Part shown: positions 9,922 through 22,175 of the stretch, in pieces | How positions within the stretch are numbered: the first letter of the stretch is position 1 | How the letters are laid out: each line of letters starts with the position of its first letter | DNA from: Bromus sterilis | Taxonomy: Eukaryota > Streptophyta > Magnoliopsida > Poales > Poaceae | DNA: 64,000 nucleotides | NCBI GenBank assembly: GCA_950022295.1 | Contig: OX465595.1 | Span: 119,662,270-119,726,269, forward strand | Direction of reading: 5' to 3' | Program-made: the position numbers and the translations under genes | Notes under the pieces: generated by a model | Databases searched by the model: none | The model's input: the letters and a program-made list of their open reading frames with translations, nothing else | What the model was told of the DNA's origin: nothing

Positions 9922-12900
9922 TGTCGGGACCCGGGGTTAGCGTATGCAAGTACAGTTAAGACATAGTCATATGGAGAGCCGAGAACCGCACCCACTTGTC
10001 TAAGCAGACAAGGCCAAGCACTGAACATTCTCGGAAAGCATCGTACGTGAGGGGCATCCCATCCAGGCCGGATGATCAACTGTGATGGGTCCTCATCGTC
10101 CGCACACAAGTCTAATGATATGGGTGGTGAACCCCCATATTCAAAGACAAGTCGCCTCAACCATACTATCGACTATCTCGAAACTCTTACATAGACTTAC
10201 TCCAGCCCGATCACTTAGTCGGGGTCTAGGGCGGGCTCGATCATACCACAAAGTGTGCACGAGACAGAGTCTCGGACAATCGCATCGCGATGCCCCAAGC
10301 TGTGCACATCTAAGGGCCACTTGGTGTATGAAAGACCGCCAGCCAGAACACAACTAAGGTCTCGAAAACCCATATGAAGACATGCATGTTATAAACATAC
10401 ACGCAGCACACATGCCTTGTATGAACAGCAGGTACCATTGCAATTCTCTACAAAGTGTACATTTTATTTATAACTCTTATAGAGTACACACAGAGATCAC
10501 ATACATGTGATCCAACATTACAACATAAAGCGGAAGAAAATTATGTCTGAGTACAGACAAGTTTAACAAATGGCGTAAGAAGCCTTATTTAAAGACAAAG
10601 CCCTCCACGAGGGAACCAGTCTGCTGACTGGGACTAGACTAGCTTAACTTCAGTCGTCCAGCTCGATGAAGAAGCCACCTTCGGGGTCAGTGGCGTCATC
10701 TAAAACATAGATTAAGCAAAACGTGAGTACAAAGGCGTACTCAGCAAGACTTACGTAGGAGCTATACTATTCATGCACATGTATCAAGGTAAAGGGAGGT
10801 GGGGTTTCACTTGCAGAAATGCCAGCTTTGACTTGGCTAATCCTGAACTACGAGTACCAGACTTGAGGTAAGAAGCGTACACGAGTCCAGTACTTTCTCC
10901 AACCAATACACCACTATGGTGCCTTCCTCGACTTCCCCACGAGAAAGCACGCCATAGCACTCACACTTATCTTGGTGTATTTTAGAAGTATCCGGTTCAA
11001 GTTATCTAATAATCAAGCTAAGCTTTCCAAGTAGTCCATAACTGCGGACGCGGATATTCGAATAGTTTTGTTAACCTTGCAAGGGTGTACCGCTACACAC
11101 ACATGATCATCATTTACCGCCTTTGATCTCGACACCATTCAAGGGGTGCCAGCGAGGATGCTCACCACAACTGTTACCTCATAGCCTATCTAGTCCGAGA
11201 AAGCCGCCTACTTGGGTTGGCTACCACAATCGTGAACCCGGCCGGTTTACCGAAGTGGACCCAAGCGATGTGTGCGTGGTGCGTAAGCCGGTCTCGGGTG
11301 AGCCGTTCTCTCACTTAGCATCCAGGCCACAAGCCTACCAGAACTCCGAACTACTGCGACATCTGGACATCGAAAGGGATGAGTTAATAGGTTGAGAGGG
11401 GTCAGTGAGCCCAATGTGTGGTTGTAATCTTCATCTTGGATCACCACACAAGAACTCGGACTTAGGGCGGTGTTCAACGAGACAACCCACCGTGTACTCC
11501 TACACAGCCTCTCATCGTTCACCTTGTATTAGGGTCGATTCACCAACACTTTTCTACCATCATCCACATGATCACTACCATCCCGACTCACATCACAGTA
11601 ACAACATGGTATCATACTAAGCATGCAATAAGCAGTAACATTGCAGGGGCCACATGATATCAAACAACTCCTACAGTTGCTAGGATTGTGGTTTGCTTAC
11701 TACTGTGACAAAATGATAGGTCATGCAAAGGAATGGGTTCATCTATGCGGTAGAAACGAAGCATGGTGATCATCCTAAACAATGCATTAGCGAGACATGA
11801 GAGGGAAGTGGGATTTTATCGACATGATCAATGGGGTTTTGCTTGCCTTGCTGACGAGGTTCGGGTTCTGGATCTTCAGCGAAGGGGGTGACCTCTTGCT
11901 CCGGTTCCACCTCTACTCGGCAAACAAAGCACGAAGTAGCAATCAATATGAATGCAATGCTCAAGCACATGATTGAATGTTAATGCTTGAAGTACAAGTT
12001 TTGATGTGTGAGGCAATTCCATTTAAGTGGAATATATTGCATTTAAAATGCAAATTCAAACTCCACATTTGAATTCAACATTAACCAAGTTATATGTGAT
12101 ATAGTTTGATCATTTTAAATTATCTTCAAATGTGTATGATATGCCTTTGATGTGTAAGTGAAATGTAGCATGTTGCCATGGTTCAAGTTGCAAAAATATT
12201 TGAATTGTATTTGATTTAATTCCATTTAAATCAAATAGCAAATGCTACTGATCACTTTTTAAATTCAACTCAAACAGAGTTGAATGTTGCATATTTGGAA
12301 AGATAATTTTCTCCTGATCATTTTTCATATATTATTTGTCCAATTTGGAGTTAATATGAATTTTCTATGAATTTCCAAAGTTTGGGGTATTTTCTGGAAT
12401 TATTAAACCATTTTCTTTTCTGGAAATTCATTTAATCGATTTACTGCGTCAGGCTGACGTCAAGCTGGCGTCAGGGGGGGGCTGACAAGGGGGACCACCT
12501 GTCATTGACTGGGTACACTTAACCCGTGGGTTAAGTTAATCCAGTGGCTTAATTAAGCCACTGGGCCCACTGGTCAGTGACCCAGGGGTCACTTAATTGG
12601 TGAGAACAGGGGGGGGGGGGGTTTAGCACTGACACGTCGGCGGCTAAACGCCGGCGGCCTGGCCACGGCGGCGCAGCACGGGAGCACGATTCCGGCCACG
12701 GGAGGGGAAACGGAGGGCACCGGATTGCTCCTGGAGGTCGTCCGCGTCTTCTGGAGGCCTCGGGGGTCCACGGGGAGCTCTGTAACGATGACGGCGACGA
12801 CTCCGGCGGCAGCAGAACCACGGCGAGGTCGCAGTCATCGTTGTGGTGCACGGTTCGGGCTTATTTGTGGCGCGTTCGAGTGCTGGCACACGCGGGAGTC

Positions 12901-14012
12901 AAACGCGTGCACTGGGGGTTCACGACAAGCACTGGAGCGAGGAGGACGACGACCATGGCGGCGAGGTGCTCGGGTTCCCATGGCGGATCCGGCTAGGGGA
13001 AGCAATCGAGGGGGAGAAGTGAGGGGTTTCACTCGCAAGCTCACCCTGAATCCAGCAGAGGTGGTGGCGAGGTCTGGGGTGGCTCAACGGCGGCGTAATC
13101 GACGAAGTCCTCCACGGCGGCCGGCGGGAGCTCGAGGAAGATTCCGGCGTCTACGCGGGCTCCGGGCTCGATTCTTCTGCAGTTCGACGAAGTCGACGAC
13201 GACGAAGCGCTTGGACACCATGGTTCGGCTCCTCGACGTCAGTGGCCACGTGTGTGCTCGACGGCGCTCCGGCTAGTCTACGGTGGCGTCGTTGTTCTTC
13301 GCGGGGAGGAAGAACTGGAGGGCGAGGAAGGAAGGGAAAGAAGCCTGGACGTCTCCAGGACACGCGGGCGGTGAGAAGGAGGCAGGGGAGTCGCTGAGGA
13401 GCCTCCACCGCGTCGGCCACGGCATGCCGGGCACGCAGCTGTGTGCTCGTGCCCGGGGAAGACGACAGGGGAGTTCTCCTGGTGGGCTGGGCCGGCTGGA
13501 GAGGTGGGCCTCACCCCTGGCGAGAGGTAAGCCTTTTTCTTTTCTGTTTAATCTTTCCTTTCTGTTTTTCTTTTCTGTAGTCTGTTTTGACTTTGGTAAA
13601 AATACCAAACCAATTTATTAAATGCTGAAAACTTTTACATGGCCTCATAATAATATAGACTAGCCACTCATAAACTTTCAACATTTTTAAAATTCAAATG
13701 ATTTGAATTTTAAATCAAATAGGGGGATTTCTTTAATTCCAAGGTACTGTTTGAATATTTGAAAAATCTATGAGAATGGGGTGGTTCCCACATCACTTGA
13801 TATGTGACCACACTCATTTATAAGACTTTTCAAAACTCTAACATGAATTTTTGGAAAAGATTTTTATCTGGCCTTTTGAATTAATTCATCTGGGGGATGT
13901 TCCTTCTCCCATTTTGATTTTGAATTTGATTTCCAAGATTTCTTTTTGAAACTTTGACATGATGCAAAGGCACTAGCTAACCCTAGCACATACCTAACAG
14001 AGGGATCTGACA
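9922..14012 (-). mobile_element. TekS, Gypsy solo LTR, 4091 bp
   Basis: On the minus strand this is one complete LTR. On the plus strand it starts TGTCGGGACCCGGGG and ends ATCTGACA. It belongs to the same LTR family as TekA, TekB, TekC and TekD (alpha subtype, sharing with TekC the block near 11300-11400). A perfect 5-bp duplication (CTAGA) flanks it and there is no internal domain, so it is a solo LTR left by LTR-LTR recombination. The inner GC-rich segment (about 12600-13520) gives long open frames on both strands, which I regard as composition artefacts. Confidence 0.88.
11043..11094 (-). promoter_or_regulatory. Triple-palindrome LTR block in TekS
   Basis: This is a copy of the conserved LTR block. 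CCTTGCAAGG is at 11075-11084 and TATTCGAATA at 11055-11064. An imperfect CCGCG-TC-CGCAG stem follows at about 11042-11053. It has the same order and spacing as in the other LTRs. Confidence 0.7.
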
Positions 14013-14017
14013 CTAGA
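14013..14017. repeat. Right target site duplication of TekS (CTAGA)
   Basis: This is the second copy of CTAGA. The host Copia LTR resumes directly as ctagaggcaaat. Confidence 0.85.
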
Positions 14018-15110
14018 GGCAAATAAAATATGTTTTATTAGCATATTCCATTAGTTCATAATAAGTTTTATATTGTGTTATAAATGTATTAAGCGGAAAC
14101 ATTAATACACGTCTGGTATAAAACTATGAGGTCCCTAGTTAAATCTAGTATACTAGTCCATTGTGAAATTGATGATCAAGGTTTTATGATCATGAGACAA
14201 ATAAGTCTGTTGACAATAGGGTCGTATCATTGGTAGAATGATATGATGGACACACGCCCACCAGAAGTGTTGCAATGTGATCGATTCACATAAGTTCAAC
14301 ATTGCAATAACTATGACGCAGTGACCAGATCCTTAGTCCGTAATGATCATACGTAATTACTGTCTATTAGGATGCCTTGATTTTCGACCCACCGCCTGAC
14401 TGAAATATGCTGCCATAAAGGTGTACTTCAGGTATTCTGAATAGATATGTTAATGAGTATGCAAATAGATCAAAGCGGGATTTGTCCATCCGAGTGACAG
14501 ATAGGTACTCTAGGCCCACTCGATGATATTACATCATAAAGATTGCAATCATGTACTAGGTCACGGGGTTGTAATATCACGGGAATGAGTAAACATGTTT
14601 GTCGGTAACGAGGATGAACTAGGTATATTTGATACCTACGATCAAACCTTGGACAAACAAAGTACCATGGGACAAAGAGAACATGCTCAACGTTAACGGA
14701 TCCAACAGCGATGAAGTTCATTCGATGGAAGCGCGGGGGATACCAAGGATTGTAATCAGGTCCAATTGATTAGTCATTGGTCAGAGAGTGTCTAATCATG
14801 TCTGCTGTTCCCCGGACCGTAGGGTGTCACACTTAAGGGTATTCGACACAATAAGGATAGATTCGGGATCAACAGTGAAATAAGAGAGAACACCAGAATT
14901 GTTCCGGTGGAGGCCAGAAATGGTTCTGGAGATTTTGAATTGTTCAAAATATTATTTAAATATGGTTTAGTATTTAATTAAGGAATTAAATATTAAAAAT
15001 ATGATTTAAATAATTAATAATGAATTAAAAGGCACATGGGCCTCATAGGGCCCATTAGGGGAAGAGGGAGTCTTTCCCCATGGGCCATGGCGCCATGGAG
15101 GGGCCCACCC
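14018..15110 (+). mobile_element. Cop2 Copia LTR, main part
   Basis: This is plus-strand homology to the Cop1 LTR (which is on the minus strand). It shares the ATAATAAGTTTTATA region, the long central block and the AT-rich tract at 14940-15030. It continues into the GC-rich part where the LTR should hold its promoter. It stops near 15110 at the LINE 3' end; the rest of the LTR is not visible. Confidence 0.75.
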
Positions 15111-15258
15111 CCCTTATTTATTTTGAATTTTAAAACTATGAAGCATGAGCTCCATAGTGCTTTATTTCATGGGAGAACAAAGAGTTCTCAACAAATAAAG
15201 TTAGTATTTACATACAAAGAGGGGAAGGGGAAGGGAGAGGAGCTTTACCTACCCTAAG
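15111..15258 (-). other. LINE 3' untranslated region
   Basis: This follows the stop of the LINE ORF on the minus strand. AATAAAG at about 15160-15170 could be a poly(A) signal. The plus-strand T-rich run at 15114-15135 looks like a decayed poly(A) tail and marks the approximate insertion point in Cop2. Confidence 0.5.
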
Positions 15259-15771
15259 CTAATGTAAATTCCTAACCCAATGTAACAATTTATCCTTAGG
15301 ATCCCCCTGAAATCTATGTGAAAGCAGGGTGATATCATGCACAAAGTGCCTTCTCCAGGTTTGAAAAGAAGCTCTTTCATTCCTGAAGGCCTTCCCATTT
15401 CTAACAATCCAAATGCACCAGGCAGCAGTTAGGAGCACCTCCATGAAAAAACGGTGGCCAAAAGATGATCTGGCATGCTGCCGACATTGAATTAAAGAGT
15501 CATTGCCCAACCAGTTGATTTGCAAATAAGTCCAGATCCTAGTGCTGAAGTTGAAGGAGAAAAACAAATGCAGTCTGTCTTCAAATGAAAGAGAGGGGAA
15601 GAGTACACAGTTGTTGTCCTCCTGGATAGATCTCCAATGCCTTCTAATAAGAAGATCTTTAGTATTTATCCTATCAAAAAGTAATAGCCAACCAAACACT
15701 TTGATCTTCATGGTGCATTTACTCCTCCAAATCCAAGAGGAAGGAAGGTCATCAGGCAAGTGAGAGTGCAT
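15259..15771 (-). pseudogene. LINE reverse transcriptase zinc-binding C-terminus
   Basis: 170 codons resemble the zf-RVT domain at the C-terminus of plant LINE ORF2 proteins. Visible features are an S-x-IW-RSKCTMKIKVFGWLLL start and a following D-R-INTKDLLIRR. An AAWCIW block with RNGKAFRN follows. It lies one frame away from the upstream RT remnant (15827-16615), so at least one frameshift separates them. The expected CxxC/H zinc ligands are partly lost. Confidence 0.8.
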
Positions 15772-15826
15772 AAAGATGTAGAAATTCTTAGTAGTGTAGC
15801 CATGCTTAGCTGGCCAGACCCAAGAA

Positions 15827-16615
15827 TCATGAGCAGTGAGGTCCCTTTTGAAGTAAGCCCAACCCTCCCCTCAGGAGGAAGTATTCCGAAGCAGCTTGCT
15901 GAGATAGTGGCAGATAAAACGGAGCTGACTCATCACCAATGTTTAGAAAATCCTGTACAGAAACTTTGTCATCCTTGACAAAGGAGAACAGGAGAGGGAG
16001 TCTATCTCTGAGAGCTCTCGAGGAATCATTGAAAGTCCAACCATTAGACCAGAATAATACTGAATCACTAGAATTAACTTTAACAGTAGCCACAGGTCTA
16101 TACAGGTCAGACAACCTCAAGATGTCTTTCCACCAGAAGGAGCCACAAAGAACTATGGCATGCGGTACATTGCCATCATAGTATGAGTTACAGATGAGGG
16201 AGACCCAAGGTATCTCATCCTTGTTATAAAATTTGTGCAGTTGCTTCAATAGCAAAGCTTTCTTCTGTAAAGCTAGGTTGATAATACCCAGTCCTCCTTT
16301 TGTCTTTGGCCTGCAGACCAAATCCCATGCAACAAGATATTGCCTTGGAGCTTCATAGTTATCCCTCCACAAGCATTGTATCTGGATTCTTTCAAGCTGT
16401 TTAAGGATGCCCCGGGGAATAGCCAAACTGCACAAATGGTATATTGGCATGGATGACAAAACTGAATTTACCAATTGGAGTCTAGCCCCCTGGTTGAGCA
16501 TTGTAGAACTAGCAACGAGTCTTTTCTCAACCCTGTCCACCAAAGGCATAATATCCTGGATCTTGGGCTTGGAAGTACCCATTGGTAGTCCCAGGTATGT
16601 AAAAGGCATCTGCCC
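15827..16615 (-). pseudogene. LINE ORF2 fragment, C-terminal side of reverse transcriptase
   Basis: The frame reads in from the right boundary at 16615. FTYLGLPMG, then a V-x-KRL region and WRDNYEAPRQYLVAWDLVCRPK with GGLGI are typical of the region just after the RT fingers and palm in plant non-LTR elements. The FADD catalytic part is absent because GypG cuts the LINE at 16616. The rest of the LINE may lie beyond the window, on the far side of GypG. Confidence 0.85.
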
Positions 16616-18562
16616 TGTAACATCCCAAAATTTTCTAAAATTTGGAATGTTAATAAATTAATTATAATGATGATTGTTTGCTTGATATGTTTGATTTTCA
16701 CTAGGATTTGAAACTTTTGGATTTGAATTGAATATTAAAATGAGAGGGAATAAAATGACTTTCCCTAATATTCATTGTTGGAGCTTTGGAATTTAGTATT
16801 TAAAACAAATCCAATCAATGAAAATGAGAGAAGGTAATATGACTCCTTCGATATAAAAGAAAATTAGAAATGTTTTAAATTTATTTTTATTTTTATTAGA
16901 GTTATTTAAATAATTTTCCATTCAAAAATAATTATAACATGAGAGCAGATAAAATGACTTCTTCAAAAAAATTGAGTGGAAACTATTTAAATAATTATTT
17001 GCGATTTTTGTGAATTTCTAAATATTTAATAATTAAATAAAGTCATTGAAAAATGTATTTTTTTAGCTTTTTGGATAATATATTCATTGCATAATTTTCT
17101 TTGGATTATTTGAAGAATTTAGGATTTTATTTTATAATTTTCTGATGAGTATTTATTTTTGTAAAATTGTTTGAAGTTTCAAATTTAAATAAAAAGAAAA
17201 AAATTGTGGCCCAGCCGGCCCAGTAGCCTTTTCCGCCCACGAGCGTAATTGGAGCCCGAGTCAGTTTCAATTTTTTTTCCCTTTTCTTTTCTGCCTATTT
17301 ATAGAATTCTAGAAATTCTTTTTCCCTTTTTTTTCTGGAAAACCCTAGCCCCGCGGGACCCGCCTTGGACCCGCCGCCGCCGACGTCATCGCCTGAAATC
17401 GCCGCCGCCTCCAGGCCGCGCCGCCGCGCCGGCCAGCCACCGGACACCCGGCCGCGCGCGCCCCATGCGCCACGCCACCCGGCCGTGCGCCGCCGCCTGC
17501 GCCTCTCTGCGCCTCCACCGCGCCTTCCCCGCGCCGCCGCGACGCGCTCGCCGGAGCAGACCGGCGGCCTCCACCAGCCGACGCCCGGCCGCGCTGCTCG
17601 CCGCCCGAGCCGGCAGCCGCGCACGCCAGCGCCACCGCCGCGCCTTGCTGGCCACCACCGCTCGCCTCCCACCTCACGAGACCACCTGCCACCGACCGTT
17701 CGCCGGAGCATCGCCCGAGCTCGCCGGAAAACCGTCCAGATCCGGTCAAACTGCTCCAGGGACCCGATCGCTTTTTCTGGAATTTTTTTAATTGCGATCG
17801 AGTCCTTTCTGCAGAAAACACCCCGATCCCGTTTTTGCAATATCTCCTAAACCGTGTGTCGGAATCAGGTGAATTTTTTTCCGACGCGCTCGTCTTGTTC
17901 TGTAGTTTAGCATGGAATCAACTTTTCACACTTTGCACACTTTTTAATTTGAATTTATTTCAAATTCAAATTCAAATCCCGGAGGCCATATCTTTTATAC
18001 CGGTGATCCAATTCAATTGATTCTTTTTGCGTTGGATCAATCGTGTCATGTACTTTATGTCCACATCATTTATACACCACCTTCAAATACTTTTTGTTCT
18101 GTTTGATTTTAAATTTAATCTAAACTTCAACCTGCTATAACTCGTGTTGTAGTATTCCTTTTCACGTGATTCTTTTTGCATATCGGATCATTGGAAACAT
18201 CCTATCGGCTATATCCACACACCATTCATGTTGCCATGATAGGTATCTTTAGTTCTTAGTATATTTAGTCATAACCTTTTGTAGTGAAAATTCTTTATCT
18301 GTTAACTCTCTCGAGGTCACGTTTCACCTATCACCTTCGAGCACCTCGCCACTTATACTTTTTGAGCCTAGTTGTTTGTTCTAAATCTTATTGTGTTCAT
18401 TTGTTGATCTTGTGGTTCCTTTTGGCGTGATTTCTTATGTGGTATATTTTCTTTATGATAGATTGCTCGGAGTGTGACGAGTAGAGTTTTCTGGATCGTG
18501 AGAGCGAAGAACTTCATCGAATGTATAAGGCGAGTCATACCTTGACCATTTCATAACCTGTA
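16616..18562 (+). mobile_element. GypG LTR, first part
   Basis: It opens TGTAACATCCC, a common Gypsy LTR start in cereals, exactly at the truncation of the LINE. It has an AT-rich start, then a GC-rich block (17200-17760) followed by AT-rich sequence. It is interrupted at 18562/18563 by the Helitron and resumes at 21183. Long frames in the GC-rich block (for example 17249-17791 plus, 17295-17840 minus) exist on both strands and in several phases, so I do not call them genes. Confidence 0.7.
17295..17304 (+). promoter_or_regulatory. TATA box of GypG LTR
   Basis: CTATTTATAG lies at the change from AT-rich U3 to GC-rich transcribed sequence, with an AACCCTAG leader-like stretch about 35 bases later. 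This is a good candidate LTR promoter. Confidence 0.55.
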
Positions 18563-19470
18563 TCTATCCCTAATAATAAAGGGAGGTACATTTCTCCCCC
18601 TTTTTTCGTCCGTCGCTGACGTCATCGTCTTATATTAATGACATCATCAGCATAAAATTCGTGCGTGCGTGCAAAAACTTAATTCGCTGAGGGTGGGAGC
18701 CTCAAGGCCTTCCTTCGCGTGCTAGAGCCAACTTTACTAGGATGCTTTTCTGATTTGGAAAAGAGCTCCTCGGTACATAGCTTAAACTTGGGTCTTCCAA
18801 CTGGACCTACGTGGGCTTACTGGGCTTCCTCAGATTTTTACATCCAATTTCTCCGATATTTATAGGTCTATGAGTTATTTGAAAATAAGCAAGCCAACCT
18901 AAAATTAGGAAATAAGGGATAAAATATGATTCAAATCTATTTTAAGAGAAGTGATTGTGTGCTTGCTTGCTCTAATGAGCTCAAATAAAATAACTTACTG
19001 GTCGGCTAATATTAAATGGGATTGTGTGGGGTTGCTTCCAATTATAAGTAAGAAAGATCTGGTTGGCTCCAAATTAAACGAGCGACATGCATGATGTGCC
19101 ATACAAGTATGGTCGAAATTAAACGAAATTTTGGTGTTGCCTCTACTTAACAAAGATGACGTAACGAGGAGGAGCTAGGCAAAAAAAAATACAAAATGTG
19201 CTTTGTCATACATGTATCTTGCATAGGCTTTTTTTCTACAAAATATGTACGTAATCAACGGATTTCAAAATCTCTTTTTTGATGAATATATTTTTATATA
19301 AAATGCACATCAGTTATAAAAATCTCGACCCTAATTTTTTTCTCAAAAATACAATCTACTCAATGTCGTACGGTATAATATAGATGTTGCGTGAGTGTGG
19401 TCGTGGTGGACCCATCTTGATGAGCTAAAATGAAAATTTAAATAGCGATTTCAATAAAACAATTGTTTAT

Positions 19471-19502
19471 TTTTCCGTTACAACGCAGGGGCCTTTTTGA
19501 GT
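19471..19502 (+). repeat. Degenerate internal Helitron 3' terminus
   Basis: CCGTTACAACGCAGGGG followed by CCTTTTTGAG closely resembles the true end at 21151-21182, but CTAG has become TGAG. It may be an older terminus that was bypassed. Confidence 0.55.
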
Positions 19503-21150
19503 TTCTCCTTCTATCATAATATTTTACACAAACCCCCCTATTATTATGTACAATAAACCCGCAATCAATCAGAATAAGGGCGAAAAAATGTTTGATCGAT
19601 CGCTGGCTATTCGTGTTGTACTTACATATTATATGTAACTTTGGGCTATGGGCCTGCCCATCAATCCCGTACTGACCCATGGGCCTGCTCTCGAAGGATT
19701 GAGAAAAAAGGGGTCACGTGGGGATTGAACACACACATCCTCTGCTTACCGGCTAGGATGATTTATATAGTACCACCTCGAATTTTTAAACCTAACCTTA
19801 CCTATTTATATAGCTCATGAGTTATGTGAAGAATTAGCGAGCTAGCTTGAGAATTATCGTACAGAGGTTAAACGGAAGTATGATTGAAGGAGAACGCCTT
19901 CGCCATGTCATTCCTGGATTAAAGAAGGGATTACGAGGGGCTGCCATGCACACAGGAGTACATGAATGATTAAAGTAGCGCGTTCCATCATTGTATTGGA
20001 CAACTGGACATGCATAAAATGTTACAGAGATTATGGGGCTGTCATGATGCTTAAGAAGAAGGACGTTGGATATTTCTTCATGAGTTGGAAATCAATTAGG
20101 ATTAAAAAAGGGATTTGCACCCACAGATTGGCCATGAATATATCAATTAAAGGAAAATCACACTAAATGAGGATTAAAAGAGGGAATTGTGAAGTCTTCT
20201 CGTTGCATAGACTGGTGCACTAAAGGAGGGGGGGGGGGGTATGTGGGCTGATTGCTGCATAATAAACTGGAAACACAATGTCCCTTAAAATCTGCTTTTA
20301 ACTTTGCAAAAAATCTTAATAGTTTATATAGCTCATGAGTTGTAGAGTATGATTTGCCTACCTAAAAAATAACAAACAAGCTTTACTAATTGATTTGCTT
20401 GTGAAGGAGTGTGATTAAGACGGCTCTACCTGATTGCATGCATGTGTGCATGTTTCGACGCGTGACCATGAACAATCAACAACCATGAATAGGCGCCAAC
20501 CTGATAGTAGCGATTACAACCACGTTGGTTTTAGCATTATGTCTAGGATACCCGTAGGTGGCCGATGTGGCAGCGCTGTTCAAAGCAAAGCCTCGGTTGA
20601 AGGCATGCACAGATGAATTCAAAGCCAATGATCATTGACAAGATTCACGCTAACACATGTTGCTTGTTTAATGATGTGCAACTGGTACCATGTCATTTCA
20701 GCAAGAAGCTTACTGCCAACTTTTGACGGCGATGCTCATCCTCGGCATTGGTGTGTCGTGGTTGTTGTACGTGATCATGGACTTGCTTCGGTCCAGCTCC
20801 GTCATGTTAAAGGTTTCAGAGGTCATACTACCACGGCTAAAGAAGGATCATGGTTCAACTTCGATCATGGCAATATCTAGACGGATGCATGTATCATTGA
20901 TGATTCTGGTCTCTGCTGCAACATTGACGTGAACCTAGATAACCTAATTTCTTACGTCTTTTTAGAATTCGATTGAAGAAGTTACACATAGTGGCATGAA
21001 AAGCATGTTTTGTGAAATGATGATGGAGATGTACATGACTACATATGGCCGTCTTTGTTATAGTTTACCTAATTCATTAATCACATTACAAACCATTATG
21101 TGTTTGTTTGCTTCGCATTACAAAAGTGTTGTGCTACACATTATTGTATT

Positions 21151-21182
21151 CTCCCGTTGCAACGCACAGGCCTTTTTGCTAG
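21151..21182 (+). terminator. Helitron 3' hairpin and CTAG end
   Basis: The palindrome CGTTGCAACG is at 21155-21164 and CTAG at 21179-21182. This is the signal for rolling-circle termination in the family. Confidence 0.75.
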
Positions 21183-22135
21183 TTTTTTACTTATGCATGT
21201 AGCAAATATCACCCTATGCATGTGTAGGAAGTTTTATATTATTATTTCCGGAAACCTGATAGGGTAGCCATATGATCTTATCCTGTTTTCTTAGACAACC
21301 TAGCACGTGCTTGCTATATATTGCTATGCTTGTAGACGGGGATTGGCTTGAGAATACATTGAGTTGTGTGAGGATTTAATGACTTGACTAGTAACCTTAA
21401 ATAGAATTCACCTCTGGACGGGCAGGGAGAGCATCCTGGGGCTCATGCCTTATCTAAGGTGGGACCAGGGTTCAATGCTTCCCGAATGGAATGGTTTTGG
21501 TGGTCAACAGAACGTCATGGTATCTACCCTCTGAACGTAAGTGGGCGCCGTCCAGGCTCCAAAATATCAGACATATTTGGTGACTAGAACCTTCCATGTA
21601 CAACCGCTGGACATATGGGCTCCGGCTTAGTCGAGTACGTTGTGGGAAGTCTCTCCCGTGCAAAGCTAGCAGATGTAGATGTGATAGGTGGTACCGGCTT
21701 GCCGTTGGGTGTAGGTGACCTCTTCTGAAAGACTTCATCTCAATCTTCGGGTTGAGTCCAGCAGGAAAAGTGTAATAACCTCTGCAGAGTAAAAACTAAT
21801 CATGATTAGCCGTGTCCCCGGTTATGGACATCCTTGAGCTACTAGAGATTACTGTTACTGGAGGATCTTGACAGGTGAAACACCTTAATAAAACTTGAGT
21901 GGGAAAGATTTTAATAAAGTGTATGGGTTGGAACTAGTGCAGCCCAGTTCAACCTTATGTAGTATGAAAAACTAAAATTTTGACTTTGGTAGATTGAGAA
22001 AAATCAACTTTCTGCAAAATAAAACCATAAGCTTTCCTTTGACTTACCCTTGCATGTAGCGATATGTCTGTTATATCCTTTTTCGTGTGACTTTCCATAC
22101 AAATCAGATGTACTGACCCATTGTCGGGTTGTAAC
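21183..22135 (+). mobile_element. GypG LTR, second part
   Basis: This continues the LTR after the Helitron. It contains the conserved triple-palindrome block at 21780-21821. No coding frame is supported. It is cut by the CACTA element at 22136; the last three bases (aac, 22133-22135) are the expected 3-bp CACTA target duplication. Confidence 0.65.
21780..21830 (+). promoter_or_regulatory. Triple-palindrome LTR block in GypG
   Basis: CTCTGCAGAG (21780-21789) is perfect, CTAATCATGATTAG (21796-21809) is perfect, and CCGTG-TC-CCCGG (21810-21821) has one mismatch. GGTTATGGAC follows, as in the unrelated Tek LTRs. Confidence 0.75.
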
Positions 22136-22175
22136 CACTACTAGAGAAAGGGCTTATGGTGGCGCCCTTTTTTAG

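Larger units (their letters stand above)
18563..21182 (+). mobile_element. Non-autonomous Helitron, 2620 bp
   Basis: It begins TCTATCCCTAATAATAAAGG after an A and ends TTTTTGCTAG before a T. This matches Helitron rules: 5' TC, 3' CTAG, insertion between A and T. A CGTTGCAACG palindrome lies 18 bases before the end. The ACGCACAGGCCTTTTTGCTAG tail is the familiar Triticeae Helitron 3' end. No Rep/helicase gene is present and no captured gene exon is recognised; frames inside are short. Contents are AT-rich with a G-run at 20228. It splits the GypG LTR. Confidence 0.8.

Noticed and set aside
12600..13620. Several long overlapping frames on both strands in the GC-rich part of the TekS LTR (for example 12725-13276 plus, 13273-13608 minus)
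   Set aside because: High GC makes stops rare; the frames are low-complexity Arg/Pro/Ala/Ser, and the equivalent regions of TekB, TekC and TekD do not keep the same frames.
17249..17850. Frames of up to 181 codons on both strands in GypG
   Set aside because: GC-rich LTR block after a TATA box; Arg/Ala/Pro-rich in all phases with no motif.
20434..20932. Possible captured gene exons in the Helitron
   Set aside because: Frames are short (60-81 codons), overlap, and show no recognisable domain.
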